Assembly (NCBI RefSeq): GCF_016107625.1 | Contig: NZ_JABASV010000011.1 | Coordinates: forward strand, 1-64,000 | Length of the DNA: 64,000 bases | Direction: 5' to 3' | Source of the DNA: Vreelandella alkaliphila | Lineage (GTDB): Bacteria; Pseudomonadota; Gammaproteobacteria; Pseudomonadales; Halomonadaceae | Shown: piece by piece, positions 45,931 to 54,754 of the stretch | How positions within the stretch are numbered: position 1 is the first letter of the stretch | How the letters are laid out: every line of letters starts with the position of its first letter | Notes under the pieces: generated by a model | Seen by the model: the letters and a program-made list of their open reading frames with translations, nothing else | Database searches by the model: none | What the model was told of the DNA's origin: nothing | Position numbers and translations under genes: made by a program

Positions 45931-47499
45931 CTAAACCTTAACCTTGGAAAGGCGCAAATTAAGCAACGACATACCCGCGACCAAGAGGAAAATGAGCGTT
46001 GCGATGGCGGCTGCCAGCCCAAAGTTCTGTCCAGCATCCTGGAAGGCAATGCGGTAGGTGTAGCTGACCAATAGATCGGTGGTGCCTGCTGGGGTGCTGG
46101 CGCCCAAAATGTCGGGGTTACCGCCGGTTAATAGCGCAATTAGCACAAAGTTATTGAAGTTAAATGCAAAGGCGGCAATCAATAGTGGTGTTAGCGGTTT
46201 AATGATCAGCGGCAGGGTAATCTTGAACAGGTTGGTAATAGGGCCTCCGCCATCTACCGCCGAGGCTTCGTAGAGATCTTGGGGGATGGCTTGGATTAGC
46301 CCCATGCACAGCAGCAACATATAGGGGTAGCCCAACCACGTATTAACAATCAGCAGCATGGAGCGCGCCAGCCACGGGTCGGTGAACCACTCTGGCCGAA
46401 CACCAAACAGCGTGTCCAGAATCATGTTCACTTCACCGAAGTGCTGGTTAAACATGCCTTTAAAAATCAGGATGGAGATAAAGGCGGGCACAGCGTAAGG
46501 CAGAATTAACAGCGTGCGATAAACGGCTTTGCCCTTGAGTTGGTCCCACTGCAACAGTGACGCCAGCACAAAGCCAACGGCCAGGGTGAAGACCACCGTC
46601 AGTGCGGCAAACACAAAGGTCCACACAAAGATCTGCATGAAGGGACCGCGAATGTCGGGATCGGTGAATATCTTCGTATAGTTGGTAAACCCTACATTGA
46701 CTGGCCATCCCGGCGTGATTCTTTCGCCGTTATCAGCGACAAAAAATCCGCTAGCGGGGTCGGGGGTAAGAACGCGGTCATCGCGGCGATCATAAAGCGA
46801 GCCGTCTTCACGAGCTTCATAGCGATCTACCATAGGAGCAAACTGGCGTAACCCTGCCATACGCAGCTCCGCGCCATCAGGTGTCAGCAGCCTAAGCCCT
46901 TGCAGAGAATCACGTGCCTGAATAATAGCGCGCATTTCCAGTGGCTCTTGGGCAGGCGAAGCGTCTACTGCCTGAATACCTATTTGACGGGTCTCTTGGT
47001 TGGCTAAGTTGAGCGGTGAAGAAACGAAGCGCTGGGGCGTGTCTGCCTCACTGTTTTCCAGGTATAAGCGGACAAGCTCACCTGCTTGGTAAAGCGTTAG
47101 CTCAAACGCGTTGCCTTCCTGTTGATAGGTTTGGCTCATCAACTGGCCGCGCACGCGCTCTTCCGATAACAAGTTGCTTGAGCTGTAATTACTAAAGCTA
47201 ATGCCGATGGTGTAAAGCAGCGGGAAAATAACAAATACGCCCAGCCCCGCCACGGCAGGAAAAATATACCGGTGGCTCATTAACGTGCGTTTGGTAAACA
47301 CCACGCCCAGCGAGGCGCCCAGCACTAGAAACAGCAGCGCGAACATCCACTGGCCATTAAGGTGGAAGGCGACTACCAGCCATAACAGCGCGATTACCAA
47401 GGTGGCAATGACGCAGCGAAGTGTCCAGCGGGTGTAACGTTCGGTGAGATGGCGAGAGCGGTGGCGGGGAAGGCCACGAGAGGCGTTAGTGGTATACAT
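45931..47499 (-). CDS. malF: maltose ABC permease MalF
   Basis: 522-residue permease, close to the 514 of E. coli MalF. Two N-terminal spans precede [17 protein letters not shown] large periplasmic P2 loop (about residues 118-270) includes VTPDPASG-like [20 protein letters not shown] and [15 protein letters not shown]; this loop marks true MalF and contacts MalE. The EAA loop is [18 protein letters not shown] and TLPLIIKP. The start is MYTTNASRG with AGGA upstream. Clear distinction from the short-loop AglF at 22 kb supports a maltodextrin-specific role. Confidence 0.95.
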   Translation of the reverse strand: MYTTNASRGLPRHRSRHLTERYTRWTLRCVIATLVIALLWLVVAFHLNGQWMFALLFLVLGASLGVVFTKRTLMSHRYIFPAVAGLGVFVIFPLLYTIGISFSNYSSSNLLSEERVRGQLMSQTYQQEGNAFELTLYQAGELVRLYLENSEADTPQRFVSSPLNLANQETRQIGIQAVDASPAQEPLEMRAIIQARDSLQGLRLLTPDGAELRMAGLRQFAPMVDRYEAREDGSLYDRRDDRVLTPDPASGFFVADNGERITPGWPVNVGFTNYTKIFTDPDIRGPFMQIFVWTFVFAALTVVFTLAVGFVLASLLQWDQLKGKAVYRTLLILPYAVPAFISILIFKGMFNQHFGEVNMILDTLFGVRPEWFTDPWLARSMLLIVNTWLGYPYMLLLCMGLIQAIPQDLYEASAVDGGGPITNLFKITLPLIIKPLTPLLIAAFAFNFNNFVLIALLTGGNPDILGASTPAGTTDLLVSYTYRIAFQDAGQNFGLAAAIATLIFLLVAGMSLLNLRLSKVKV

Positions 47500-47558
47500 A
47501 GTGACATCCTGAAAGCTGCCCGGTGGCATTGGCTACCGGGCAGAAGGGCAGAAAAAGC

Positions 47559-48746
47559 TTACTGGCGCATACGCCGCGCAGCGGCATCCAGCGCTTCTTG
47601 GGGCGATTGGCGGCCACTGCCGATGTTTTGCAGGGCGGGCTCCATGGCTGCCCAGAAAGCACCCATTTCAGGAATATTTGGCATGGGCATACCGACTTCG
47701 GCATTTTCAAGCGTCGCGGCAATGTTAGGGTTATCAGCAAGCTCAGCCTGATAATCGATATGGGCGACCGCTCCCAGTGACCCGTCGCTGTTGAATGTGT
47801 GCATGCCCTCTTCGCTAAGCAGGTAGTTTTCTAAAAACTCCACGGCGAGAAAATCATTGGGTGTGGCGGAGTTAATCATTGCCGTCATCACGCCAAACAT
47901 GGGTTTAGCTCGTTCATCGCCCACTTTCGGCAGTAACGCGACGCCGTAATCAATTCCGCTACGCTCCAGGTTCGGCCAGGCCCATGGGCCGCTAATCATG
48001 GTAGCCACTTCGCCCTGGTTAAAGCGGGTGTCCATCAAGTTGTAATTAGTGCCGCGGGGGAGTACATCACTTTCGATCAGCTCAACCAGCAGTTCTGCCC
48101 CTTGTAAGGCACCTTCGTTGTTAACGCCTATATCGCTGACGTCATAGCCGCTGTCAGTCTGCTTGAAAGGGTAGCCGCCGTTGGCCGCTAGTAAGGTCCA
48201 GCCGTAATACGGCTCGCTGTAATCAAATAAGATGGCCTTTTTTCCGTCTTGAGAGAGCGTTTCGTCAAGCTCCATCAGCTCGGCAAAACTTTCTGGCGGT
48301 GTTTCTACCAGGGCTTTGTTGTAAATGAGGCCCAGTGACTCTACCGATATCGGGTAGCCGTAGGTTTCACCATTCCACAGCGCAGCTTCCCAGGTGAAGT
48401 CGTAAAACGCCTCGCGGAAGCTGTCACTTGGGGCGACTTGTTTCAATAAGCCGCTTTGTGCCCACTCGCCCATGCGGTCGTGAGCCCAGATGACGATGTC
48501 CGGCCCCTGGCCACTTCCTGCCGCCTGCTGAAAGCGGTCGGTAAGGTTATCGGGAAATACCACCTCCACTTCGATGCCTGTTTCTTCACGAAACTGCTCG
48601 GCAACCTCACGAATGCCTTCTTGACCTTTATTATCACCCATCCAGATAGTCAGGCGATCGTCCTCAAACGCAACGGCGGGAAGAGCGGCACTGGCAGCCA
48701 GCGTGGCGGCTAACAGTGGCATCATAATGGGGCGAGACGTTGCCAT
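47559..48746 (-). CDS. malE: maltose/maltodextrin-binding protein MalE
   Basis: 395-residue periplasmic binding protein. Signal peptide to about residue 26 (SAALPAVA-F). The mature part starts EDDRLTIWMGDNKGQEGI, has GPDIVIWAHDRMGEWAQSGLL, WNGETYGYPISVESLGLIYNK, GPWAWPNLERSGIDYGVALLP and EMGAFWAAMEPALQNI, all matching MalE positions. Heads malEFG. MalT-box-like and other repeated sequences lie upstream. No malK follows the operon; the nearest copy is at 30.4 kb beside malT. Confidence 0.94.
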   Translation of the reverse strand: MATSRPIMMPLLAATLAASAALPAVAFEDDRLTIWMGDNKGQEGIREVAEQFREETGIEVEVVFPDNLTDRFQQAAGSGQGPDIVIWAHDRMGEWAQSGLLKQVAPSDSFREAFYDFTWEAALWNGETYGYPISVESLGLIYNKALVETPPESFAELMELDETLSQDGKKAILFDYSEPYYGWTLLAANGGYPFKQTDSGYDVSDIGVNNEGALQGAELLVELIESDVLPRGTNYNLMDTRFNQGEVATMISGPWAWPNLERSGIDYGVALLPKVGDERAKPMFGVMTAMINSATPNDFLAVEFLENYLLSEEGMHTFNSDGSLGAVAHIDYQAELADNPNIAATLENAEVGMPMPNIPEMGAFWAAMEPALQNIGSGRQSPQEALDAAARRMRQ

Positions 48747-48844
48747 AATGTAAATACCTCATTGTTGTTGTCGTAGAGTGCTGCGAATATTTTGATGAGC
48801 AGCGCTTTAGTCAGTGCCAGCGTCGCCAATTACGCGCAACGTCA

Positions 48845-48854
48845 CCTCATCCTC
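48845..48854 (-). promoter_or_regulatory. MalT-box-like site upstream of malE
   Basis: On the minus strand GAGGATGAGG matches the MalT box GGGGATGAGG at nine of ten positions, about 100 bp before the malE start and in the same orientation. Confidence 0.6.
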
Positions 48855-49021
48855 AAGGGGCGTAGCGATGGCGTATCCAAGGGGCGTAGAGTGGAATGAA
48901 AGGTAACAATAAAGCGGTATAACGTTAGGTGTCGGCATCGGTACTGCTCAGAGACGGCACTACTTAAAGAGAGACGTAAATAACGTTAAAAGACGTAATT
49001 GGGGAGGCAACGCTATTTTTT

Positions 49022-49054
49022 TGTAGTAAAATTACATGTAATGTTGCGTATAAT
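49022..49054 (+). promoter_or_regulatory. zwf promoter with HexR-like operator
   Basis: TGTAGTAAAATTACA (49022-49036) fits the HexR palindrome and is followed by TGTAAT, a further half-site that makes ATTACATGTAAT a 12-bp palindrome. A perfect -10 box TATAAT lies at 49049-49054. The operator covers the -35 region, so binding would block transcription, as reported for HexR at zwf in other gammaproteobacteria. Confidence 0.8.
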
Positions 49055-49090
49055 GCCCGATATCAGATAGATTTTAGGTAATCTAACTAC

Positions 49091-49105
49091 ATTAGATCAT
49101 CTAAT
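49091..49105 (+). promoter_or_regulatory. 15-bp palindrome in the zwf leader
   Basis: ATTAGAT-C-ATCTAAT is perfectly symmetrical and ends 17 nt before the zwf start codon, downstream of the TATAAT box. Related ATCTAA words occur just upstream. It may be an operator for a second regulator. Confidence 0.4.
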
Positions 49106-49122
49106 TATAAATAGGAGCTGAG

Positions 49123-50616
49123 ATGAGCCAGTCACATTCCCCGCTGGGCGATCAGAAACACGCTATCGATTTAGCGCTGTTTGGGGCGCTGGGCGATCTT
49201 GCGATGCGCAAGCTGTTTCCTGCGCTTTATCACCTTGACCGTGAGGGCTTAATGCCCGCAAGCACGCGGATTATGGGGCTGGCACGTCAAGCGCATGACA
49301 CCGCTGCATTCCGCCAATTGGTCAGCGGCGCGCTGCAAAAGCGGCTAAAAAAAGATGAGCAGGATAAAGAGAGTCTCGAGCGTTTTCTAAATCGGCTTGA
49401 CTATTGCCAGCTGGATTTCAAAAAAGCTGAGGGTTTTGAGCAAATACGTGAATGGCGCGAAGGCTCTGATCGCCCCATGGTGGTTTATTTATCCGTTGGC
49501 GCAATGATCTACGGCGATATTTGCCGCAACCTTGAGGCGAGTGGCAGCCTGGATGAGCAAACGCGGGTCATCGTTGAGAAGCCCATCGGCTACGATCTAG
49601 TGTCATCAGAAGAAGTTAACGACGCTATTGGAGCCGTTTTTCCTGAGTCGCGTATTTACCGTATTGACCACTATTTAGGTAAAGAAACGGTACAGAACCT
49701 GATTGCGCTGCGCTTTGCTAACCCGTTGTTCGGGACGCAATGGAATCAGAACCATATTTCCCATGTAGAAATTACCGTTGCAGAAAAGGTCGGCATTGAA
49801 GGGCGCTGGGGCTACTTCGATGATGCCGGGCAGCTGCGCGATATGGTGCAAAACCACTTGCTCCAATTGCTATGTTTGATTGCCATGGACCCGCCTTCCA
49901 ACCTGGATGCCGACGCGATTCGTGATGAGAAAGTAAAAGTGCTGAAAGCCCTAAAGCCGTTTACCGGTGAGGCTCTGGGACGTGATGTAGTACGTGGGCA
50001 ATATACCGCGGGCACCAACGATGGTCAGCCGGTACCCGGCTACCTGGAAGAAGAAGGGGCGAATACCCAGAGCCAGACCGAAACCTTTGTGGCAATGAAA
50101 ACCGAGGTTTCAAATTGGCGCTGGGCGGGTGTGCCGTTCTACCTGCGTACCGGTAAGCGCATGCCTGAAAAACTGTCCCAAATCGTGATCCACTTCCGCC
50201 AGCAGCCGCACTACATTTTTGATCCTGATCAGCGGGGGATTGCGTCTAACAAGCTGATCATTCGCCTGCAGCCGGATGAAGGGATCGCGCTTCAGGTGCT
50301 CACCAAAGACAGCGGTTTGCATAAAGGCATGCGCCTGCGCCCTGGCCCGTTGCACCTGGACTTTAACAGCGCGTTCCCCAAATCACGTATCCCAGATGCC
50401 TATGAGCGCTTGCTACTGGAAGTCATGAAAGGCCAACAATATCTGTTCGTGCGCCGCGACGAAGTTGAGCACGCTTGGCGTTGGTGCGACCAGCTCATCG
50501 ACGGTTGGAAAGCCCGCGAAACACCGCCGCGCCGTTATCCGGCAGGCTCTTGGGGGCCGGTCGCCTCCATCGCCATGATTACCCAAGATGGCCGCAGTTG
50601 GTACGAGGATTATTAA
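49123..50616 (+). CDS. zwf: glucose-6-phosphate 1-dehydrogenase
   Basis: 497 residues. It oxidises glucose-6-phosphate to 6-phosphogluconolactone with NAD(P). N-terminal Rossmann segment [19 protein letters not shown], then EKPIGYD, the substrate-binding and catalytic [13 protein letters not shown] around residues 180-192, the [18 protein letters not shown] segment, and [16 protein letters not shown] precedes the ATG. First gene of zwf-pgl-eda, which feeds 6-phosphogluconate to Edd (encoded at 56.6 kb on the other strand). The promoter carries a HexR-like site. Confidence 0.97.
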   Translation: MSQSHSPLGDQKHAIDLALFGALGDLAMRKLFPALYHLDREGLMPASTRIMGLARQAHDTAAFRQLVSGALQKRLKKDEQDKESLERFLNRLDYCQLDFKKAEGFEQIREWREGSDRPMVVYLSVGAMIYGDICRNLEASGSLDEQTRVIVEKPIGYDLVSSEEVNDAIGAVFPESRIYRIDHYLGKETVQNLIALRFANPLFGTQWNQNHISHVEITVAEKVGIEGRWGYFDDAGQLRDMVQNHLLQLLCLIAMDPPSNLDADAIRDEKVKVLKALKPFTGEALGRDVVRGQYTAGTNDGQPVPGYLEEEGANTQSQTETFVAMKTEVSNWRWAGVPFYLRTGKRMPEKLSQIVIHFRQQPHYIFDPDQRGIASNKLIIRLQPDEGIALQVLTKDSGLHKGMRLRPGPLHLDFNSAFPKSRIPDAYERLLLEVMKGQQYLFVRRDEVEHAWRWCDQLIDGWKARETPPRRYPAGSWGPVASIAMITQDGRSWYEDY

Positions 50617-50617
50617 T

Positions 50618-51283
50618 ATGAGCGAAGCACGTCAAGCGCTAGCACAACAGCTGGCTGAAGCGGTCTTCCAGGCATTGGCCGAAGACTTGAGCCGCCAAGA
50701 GCGCGCGCTACTAGTCGTCTCGGGTGGCTCTACGCCGGTGCCATTTTTTAAAGCGCTGGCAGCCAAACCGCTGCCTTGGGAGCGCATTGATATCACGTTG
50801 GCCGACGAACGCTGGGTGGGTGAGGAAAGTAGCGATAGCAATGCCAAGCTGGTGCGCGAAAACCTGCTTCAAGGAGCGGCTGCGAACGCCAACTTCGTAC
50901 CGCTAACCTCAGATGCCTCGACGCCGGAAGAGGGGGTTGATGAGGTTGCCAAACGCACGGCATCTCTGCCTTGGCCCGCCAGCGTTGTGATCTTGGGAAT
51001 GGGCGGCGATGGCCATACGGCGTCGCTGTTCCCCGACAGCCTAGAACTAGGTTTAGCGCTTTCTACCGATGAGCCGCTTGTCGCGGTACGCACGCCTAGT
51101 CAGCCGCAGCCGCGTATTACTTTCTCAGCAGATCGCCTGCATCAGGCGCATCGACATATTTTACATATTACTGGCGATGATAAGCGCAGCGTATTGGCAA
51201 ACGCCATGAATGGTGATGATGTCCGTAAGCTACCTATTCGCGCGTTTTTATCTTGCCCGTTAGCGATCTACTGGGCGCCGTAA
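50618..51283 (+). CDS. pgl: 6-phosphogluconolactonase
   Basis: 221-residue cytoplasmic lactonase of the DevB/SOL type, hydrolysing 6-phosphogluconolactone to 6-phosphogluconate. Motifs: LLVVSGGSTPVPFFKAL, ITLADERWVGEESSDSN, VVILGMGGDGHTASLFPDS and RITFSADRLHQA. It starts one base after the zwf stop (TAATATG) with AGGA upstream, so it is co-translated with zwf. Length is normal. Confidence 0.95.
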   Translation: MSEARQALAQQLAEAVFQALAEDLSRQERALLVVSGGSTPVPFFKALAAKPLPWERIDITLADERWVGEESSDSNAKLVRENLLQGAAANANFVPLTSDASTPEEGVDEVAKRTASLPWPASVVILGMGGDGHTASLFPDSLELGLALSTDEPLVAVRTPSQPQPRITFSADRLHQAHRHILHITGDDKRSVLANAMNGDDVRKLPIRAFLSCPLAIYWAP

Positions 51284-51339
51284 CGCCTGGGCTTTCGCCA
51301 ATAAACGTTTGCCAGTAACACCTGCTTGGAGACTCACTG

Positions 51340-52002
51340 ATGACAATCGATAAACAGCTACCCTCAACGCGCACTGCCGAGCTTGACAGCATTTGCTTAA
51401 AGGCTGAGGTCATTCCGGTGATTACCGTTGAGCGTCTTGAAGATGCGGTACCGCTAGGTCGCGCCTTGGTTGAAGGTGGCTTAAGCGTGTTGGAAATTAC
51501 CTTGCGTACCGACTGCGCGCTGGAAGCAATTAAACGCATGAAAGAAGCGCTGCCGGGAGCCAGCATCGGTGTAGGTACCGTGTTAACGCCCGCGCAATAC
51601 CGCCAAGCTGAACAGGTAGGTGCGGATTTTGTAGTGACACCCGGCGCGACAGAAGCGCTTTATCGCTATGGCGTAGAGAGCCCGGTGCCGATGTTGCCCG
51701 GCGTATCAACGATCTCTGAGCTGATGACAGGCTGGCAGTACGGCTATCGCCGCTTCAAGTTTTTCCCAGCTGAGTCCAGTGGTGGTGCCAAAGCCATTAA
51801 AGCCTTTGGCGCGCCGATTCCCGAAGCACGTTTTTGCCCAACCGGCGGTATCACGGTTGATAACGCTGAAACCTACCTGTCACTACCCAATGTTATGTGT
51901 GTAGGCGGTTCTTGGCTAACGCCGAAAGCCATGGTTGAAGCAGAGGATTGGGACGGTATTCGCGAGCTGGCCCGTCAGGCCGCTGAGCGTTTTCACCACT
52001 AA
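51340..52002 (+). CDS. eda: KDPG/KHG aldolase
   Basis: 220-residue class I aldolase that splits 2-keto-3-deoxy-6-phosphogluconate into pyruvate and glyceraldehyde-3-phosphate, the last Entner-Doudoroff step. VIPVITVERLEDAVPL, the proton-transfer Glu52 in VLEITLRT, GVGTVLTPAQ, VVTPGA and the Schiff-base Lys140 in RRFKFFPAESSGG are all present, with CPTGGITVDNAE. GGAG is 10 nt upstream. Third gene of the zwf operon, ended by a strong terminator. Confidence 0.97.
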   Translation: MTIDKQLPSTRTAELDSICLKAEVIPVITVERLEDAVPLGRALVEGGLSVLEITLRTDCALEAIKRMKEALPGASIGVGTVLTPAQYRQAEQVGADFVVTPGATEALYRYGVESPVPMLPGVSTISELMTGWQYGYRRFKFFPAESSGGAKAIKAFGAPIPEARFCPTGGITVDNAETYLSLPNVMCVGGSWLTPKAMVEAEDWDGIRELARQAAERFHH

Positions 52003-52077
52003 CGAATACGATGTAAATCGACACGAGCACTCTCGTTACTTGCCCCACTGATATCGGGTCGTGTGGGTAAGTCATTT

Positions 52078-52109
52078 GCCCGAGCATATTGCCATGCTCG
52101 GGCTTTTTT
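52078..52109 (+). terminator. rho-independent terminator of zwf-pgl-eda
   Basis: GCCCGAGCAT and ATGCTCGGGC form a 10-bp perfect stem with a 6-nt loop and six T. Confidence 0.94.
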
Positions 52110-52163
52110 ATGCGCTCCACCTAACGGCGTAGGGCAGAGAGGGAAAAAGCGTGATAGCCTCAA

Positions 52164-52177
52164 CTTAATCGATTAAG
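52164..52177. promoter_or_regulatory. LacI-type operator before the GH32 gene
   Basis: CTTAATCGATTAAG is identical to the operator in the aglE-porin gap. It ends 15 bp before the GH32 start codon, so bound repressor would sit on the promoter's downstream end or the leader. The likely binder is the LacI-family protein encoded at 16.5 kb. Confidence 0.75.
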
Positions 52178-52192
52178 TCAGGGTTTTTTACA

Positions 52193-53689
52193 TTGAATCT
52201 CGTCAAATTTACTCCTCTTAGGCCAACGCTGCATTTTACGCCGCCTACTGGCTGGATGAATGACCCCAACGGGCTTGTATATTTCGAAGGGGAGTATCAT
52301 CTCTTTTATCAATACCATCCCCACGACACGGTATGGGGGCCCATGCACTGGGGGCATGCGGTAAGCACCGATCTTTGCCGTTGGGAGCACTTACCTATTG
52401 CACTGATGCCAAACGCCCAAGGGGCGTGTTTTTCAGGTAGTGCCATCGTGGATGAGCATGATGTGACGGGCCTGTTTGACGGCCAGCGGGGGCTGCTAGC
52501 GTTTTATACCTGCCACCGAGTGCTTTCCGATGATCCTGAAGATTATGAGCAGTCACAGTGTTTGGCTTATAGCCGCGACAAGGGGCGCACTTGGCATCAG
52601 TACGCCAATAACCCAGTGCTACCCGCGCCAGGGTTTAAAGATTTTCGCGACCCAAAAGTGTTGTGGCATGCCGCTACCCAGCGTTGGGTAATGGCGCTGG
52701 CTTGTGGGCAGGAAATTCATTTTTACACCTCGGAAAACCTATTGGACTGGCAGTTTGCCAGTGCGTTTGGCGAGGGCCACGGCGTGCATACTCAGCACCC
52801 TTGGGAGTGCCCCGATTTGTTCGAGCTGCCAGTGGAAGGCGCTAGCAATGGGCAGCTATCTAGCCGCTGGGTATTAATCGTTGGCATTGGGGCTACGCCA
52901 GATAATGCCTTTGGCTCGTTCACGCAATATTTTGTGGGCGAGTTCGACGGCCAGCGTTTTACTAACGACCACTCGCCTGATGACGTCATGATGATGGACG
53001 AAGGACGTGACTTTTACGCTGTGCAGAGCTGGTCGAATACTTCGGGGCGCCGTTTAGCCGTGGCTTGGCTGAATAATTGGCAGTATGCCAATCATGCGCC
53101 TGAAGCTGGCTGGCGGGGAATGATGAGTCTGCCCAGAGAGTTAACCCTGCGTGCGACATCGAGCGGCATTCAGCTTTGCCAACGTATCGCCAGCGAGTGC
53201 CATGAGGCGCTGACAGCCGTACCGCATACTATCCCGCCACAGGCGATGCTGGGTGTTGGGCAATATAGCGTCTTAACCTCGTTGCCACCGGTAAGTCGTG
53301 GTGTGCTTGAACTGACCTTAACGGCTGGCAGCCGAGTGGCATTGTCGCTTCAGCAAGGAGATCATCAACAGCTTACGCTTGAAGCGGTAGAAAAGGACGT
53401 TGCACTTCGCTACACGCGTAACGGCGTGAACGGACAAGCAGCTTTCGATGACCATTTCGCCTGTGACCATGCAGCGGGCAGCGTTGATGGTTTAACGATC
53501 ACGCTAGAGTGGTGGTGTGATCATGGCTCGCTGGAGATCCTGGTGAACGGTGATACGCAACAACGAGCGATTACCCAGGTGAGCTTTACAACCCAAACGA
53601 CAGGCTCGATTGAGGTCAACGTCTTGGAAGGCAGTGCAGGGTTGCTCGGTGGCAGTGTGGTGTCGAGTAAAGAAGCGGTAGCGCATTAG
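52193..53689 (+). CDS. scrB: GH32 beta-fructofuranosidase (sucrose hydrolase)
   Basis: 498-residue GH32 enzyme with the five-bladed propeller and a C-terminal beta-sandwich. Nucleophile Asp24 in WMNDPNG, stabiliser Asp153 in DFRDPKV, acid/base Glu204 in ECPDLF, plus HYHP-like QYHP and FSGSAIVDE. There is no signal peptide, so it acts on imported sucrose or short fructans. The start is a TTG with only CAGGG upstream; no better start lies before the catalytic motif. Single gene with its own operator and a terminator. Convergent with the fructokinase gene that would use its product. Sucrose versus levan/inulin preference cannot be read from the sequence. Confidence 0.85.
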   Translation: MNLVKFTPLRPTLHFTPPTGWMNDPNGLVYFEGEYHLFYQYHPHDTVWGPMHWGHAVSTDLCRWEHLPIALMPNAQGACFSGSAIVDEHDVTGLFDGQRGLLAFYTCHRVLSDDPEDYEQSQCLAYSRDKGRTWHQYANNPVLPAPGFKDFRDPKVLWHAATQRWVMALACGQEIHFYTSENLLDWQFASAFGEGHGVHTQHPWECPDLFELPVEGASNGQLSSRWVLIVGIGATPDNAFGSFTQYFVGEFDGQRFTNDHSPDDVMMMDEGRDFYAVQSWSNTSGRRLAVAWLNNWQYANHAPEAGWRGMMSLPRELTLRATSSGIQLCQRIASECHEALTAVPHTIPPQAMLGVGQYSVLTSLPPVSRGVLELTLTAGSRVALSLQQGDHQQLTLEAVEKDVALRYTRNGVNGQAAFDDHFACDHAAGSVDGLTITLEWWCDHGSLEILVNGDTQQRAITQVSFTTQTTGSIEVNVLEGSAGLLGGSVVSSKEAVAH

Positions 53690-53716
53690 TGGGATTTAGC
53701 GTGTAATTACATAGTT

Positions 53717-53744
53717 AAGGGCGTGCTGTTGCACGCCCTTTTTT
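53717..53744. terminator. bidirectional terminator between scrB and fructokinase
   Basis: AAGGGCGTGC and GCACGCCCTT form a 10-bp stem with a 4-nt loop and a T run on the plus strand. It serves convergent scrB and the edd operon. Confidence 0.93.
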
Positions 53745-53754
53745 GCTACAGACG

Positions 53755-54714
53755 TTACGTATTTCTTAGCGCTTCAATATCACTATGGGTCGGCAGTGCG
53801 GCGTAGGCGCCTGGGCGTGTTACTGCGTGAGCACCACAGCGGCAGGCAATATCCACCGCTCGGGTTAGAAAGGCACTGTCCTGGTACCAGTTCTCATCAA
53901 TGCCGTGCCGTGAAAGCTCAGCCAGCAGGCCGCCAATAAACGCATCACCGCCAGCCGTAGTGTCAACAGCGGTCACCTGGGGCGGTGTGATGGTGTGGTC
54001 AAGGCCAACACCTTTCAGCACCACCTTGTTAGGGCCGTCGGTGATTAAAATTACTTTTACCCCGGCGGCTAGCCGCTGAGATAGCCACGCTTCCTGAGAA
54101 TGCCCGCCACGAAGATAATCAAGCTCCTCCAGTGAGACTTTAACGAGATCGGCGCAATCCAATAGCTCGGTTACCAGCCAGAGGTCGGCTGACCCTTCGG
54201 TCCACAGATTGTGGCGGAGGTTGGCATCCACGCTGACTAAACAGCCTGCGCGCTTTGCCATAGCGGCAATCGCTAAGGTGGTGTCGGCAATCTCAGGATC
54301 AGTCAAACTGTTGCTGCATAAGTGAACAATCGCCGATTGTTCAAACACGCCGTGGGGCAGGTGCTCTAAGCGATAAAGCAGGTCGGCCGCCGGTGGGCGA
54401 TAAAAATCAAACGTGCGCTCGCCGCTGCTGTCCCGGGAAACAAACGCCAGCGCAGTGCGTGCCTCTTTGGTCAATACTACGCCCTGAGTATCTACGCCAT
54501 GGCTTTTCAGCTCACGAATCAGGAAGTGACCAAACGTATCGTCACCCACCATGCCTAAAAACTGGCTGGGTACGTTAAGTCGGGCACAGGCAACCGCGAC
54601 GTTAGCAGGCGCGCCTCCCGCGTAAGGCGTGAAGGTTTCTTGGCCAGTGTCATCGCCTAAGCGGCTGGATAACATATCAACCAAGGCTTCACCGAAAGCA
54701 ATCACCGGCGTCAT
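53755..54714 (-). CDS. fructokinase, PfkB family
   Basis: 319-residue ribokinase-fold sugar kinase. N-terminal VIAFGEALVDM, GGAPANVAVACARL as the first PfkB signature, FLGMVGDDTFG, FYRPPAADLL, and the second signature DTTAGGDAFIGGLLAEL with the catalytic Asp. The pattern is that of ScrK/CscK fructokinases, making fructose-6-phosphate from free fructose and ATP. It is the last gene of edd-glk-AKR-fructokinase and faces scrB, so it would take fructose released from sucrose; Pgi then returns F6P to the Entner-Doudoroff route. Confidence 0.88.
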   Translation of the reverse strand: MTPVIAFGEALVDMLSSRLGDDTGQETFTPYAGGAPANVAVACARLNVPSQFLGMVGDDTFGHFLIRELKSHGVDTQGVVLTKEARTALAFVSRDSSGERTFDFYRPPAADLLYRLEHLPHGVFEQSAIVHLCSNSLTDPEIADTTLAIAAMAKRAGCLVSVDANLRHNLWTEGSADLWLVTELLDCADLVKVSLEELDYLRGGHSQEAWLSQRLAAGVKVILITDGPNKVVLKGVGLDHTITPPQVTAVDTTAGGDAFIGGLLAELSRHGIDENWYQDSAFLTRAVDIACRCGAHAVTRPGAYAALPTHSDIEALRNT

Positions 54715-54754
54715 AAGTCATTCCTTGTCATTATATTATTAATTGATGAAGGGG

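Larger units (their letters stand above)
48747..49122. other. divergent control region between malE and zwf
   Basis: 376 bp without a gene. Toward malE it holds a MalT-box-like site, a 12-bp direct repeat CAAGGGGCGTAG at 48854-48865 and 48878-48889, and two TAACGTTA palindromes at 48920-48927 and 48981-48988. A GGGGAGGC at 49001-49008 could be another weak MalT box. Toward zwf it holds a HexR-like site with a TATAAT box just downstream and a 15-bp palindrome near the start codon. Confidence 0.7.

Noticed and set aside
45921..46049. 43-residue longer N-terminus of MalG
   Set aside because: It lies inside the end of malF in another frame, and AGGAGG sits directly before the internal ATG.
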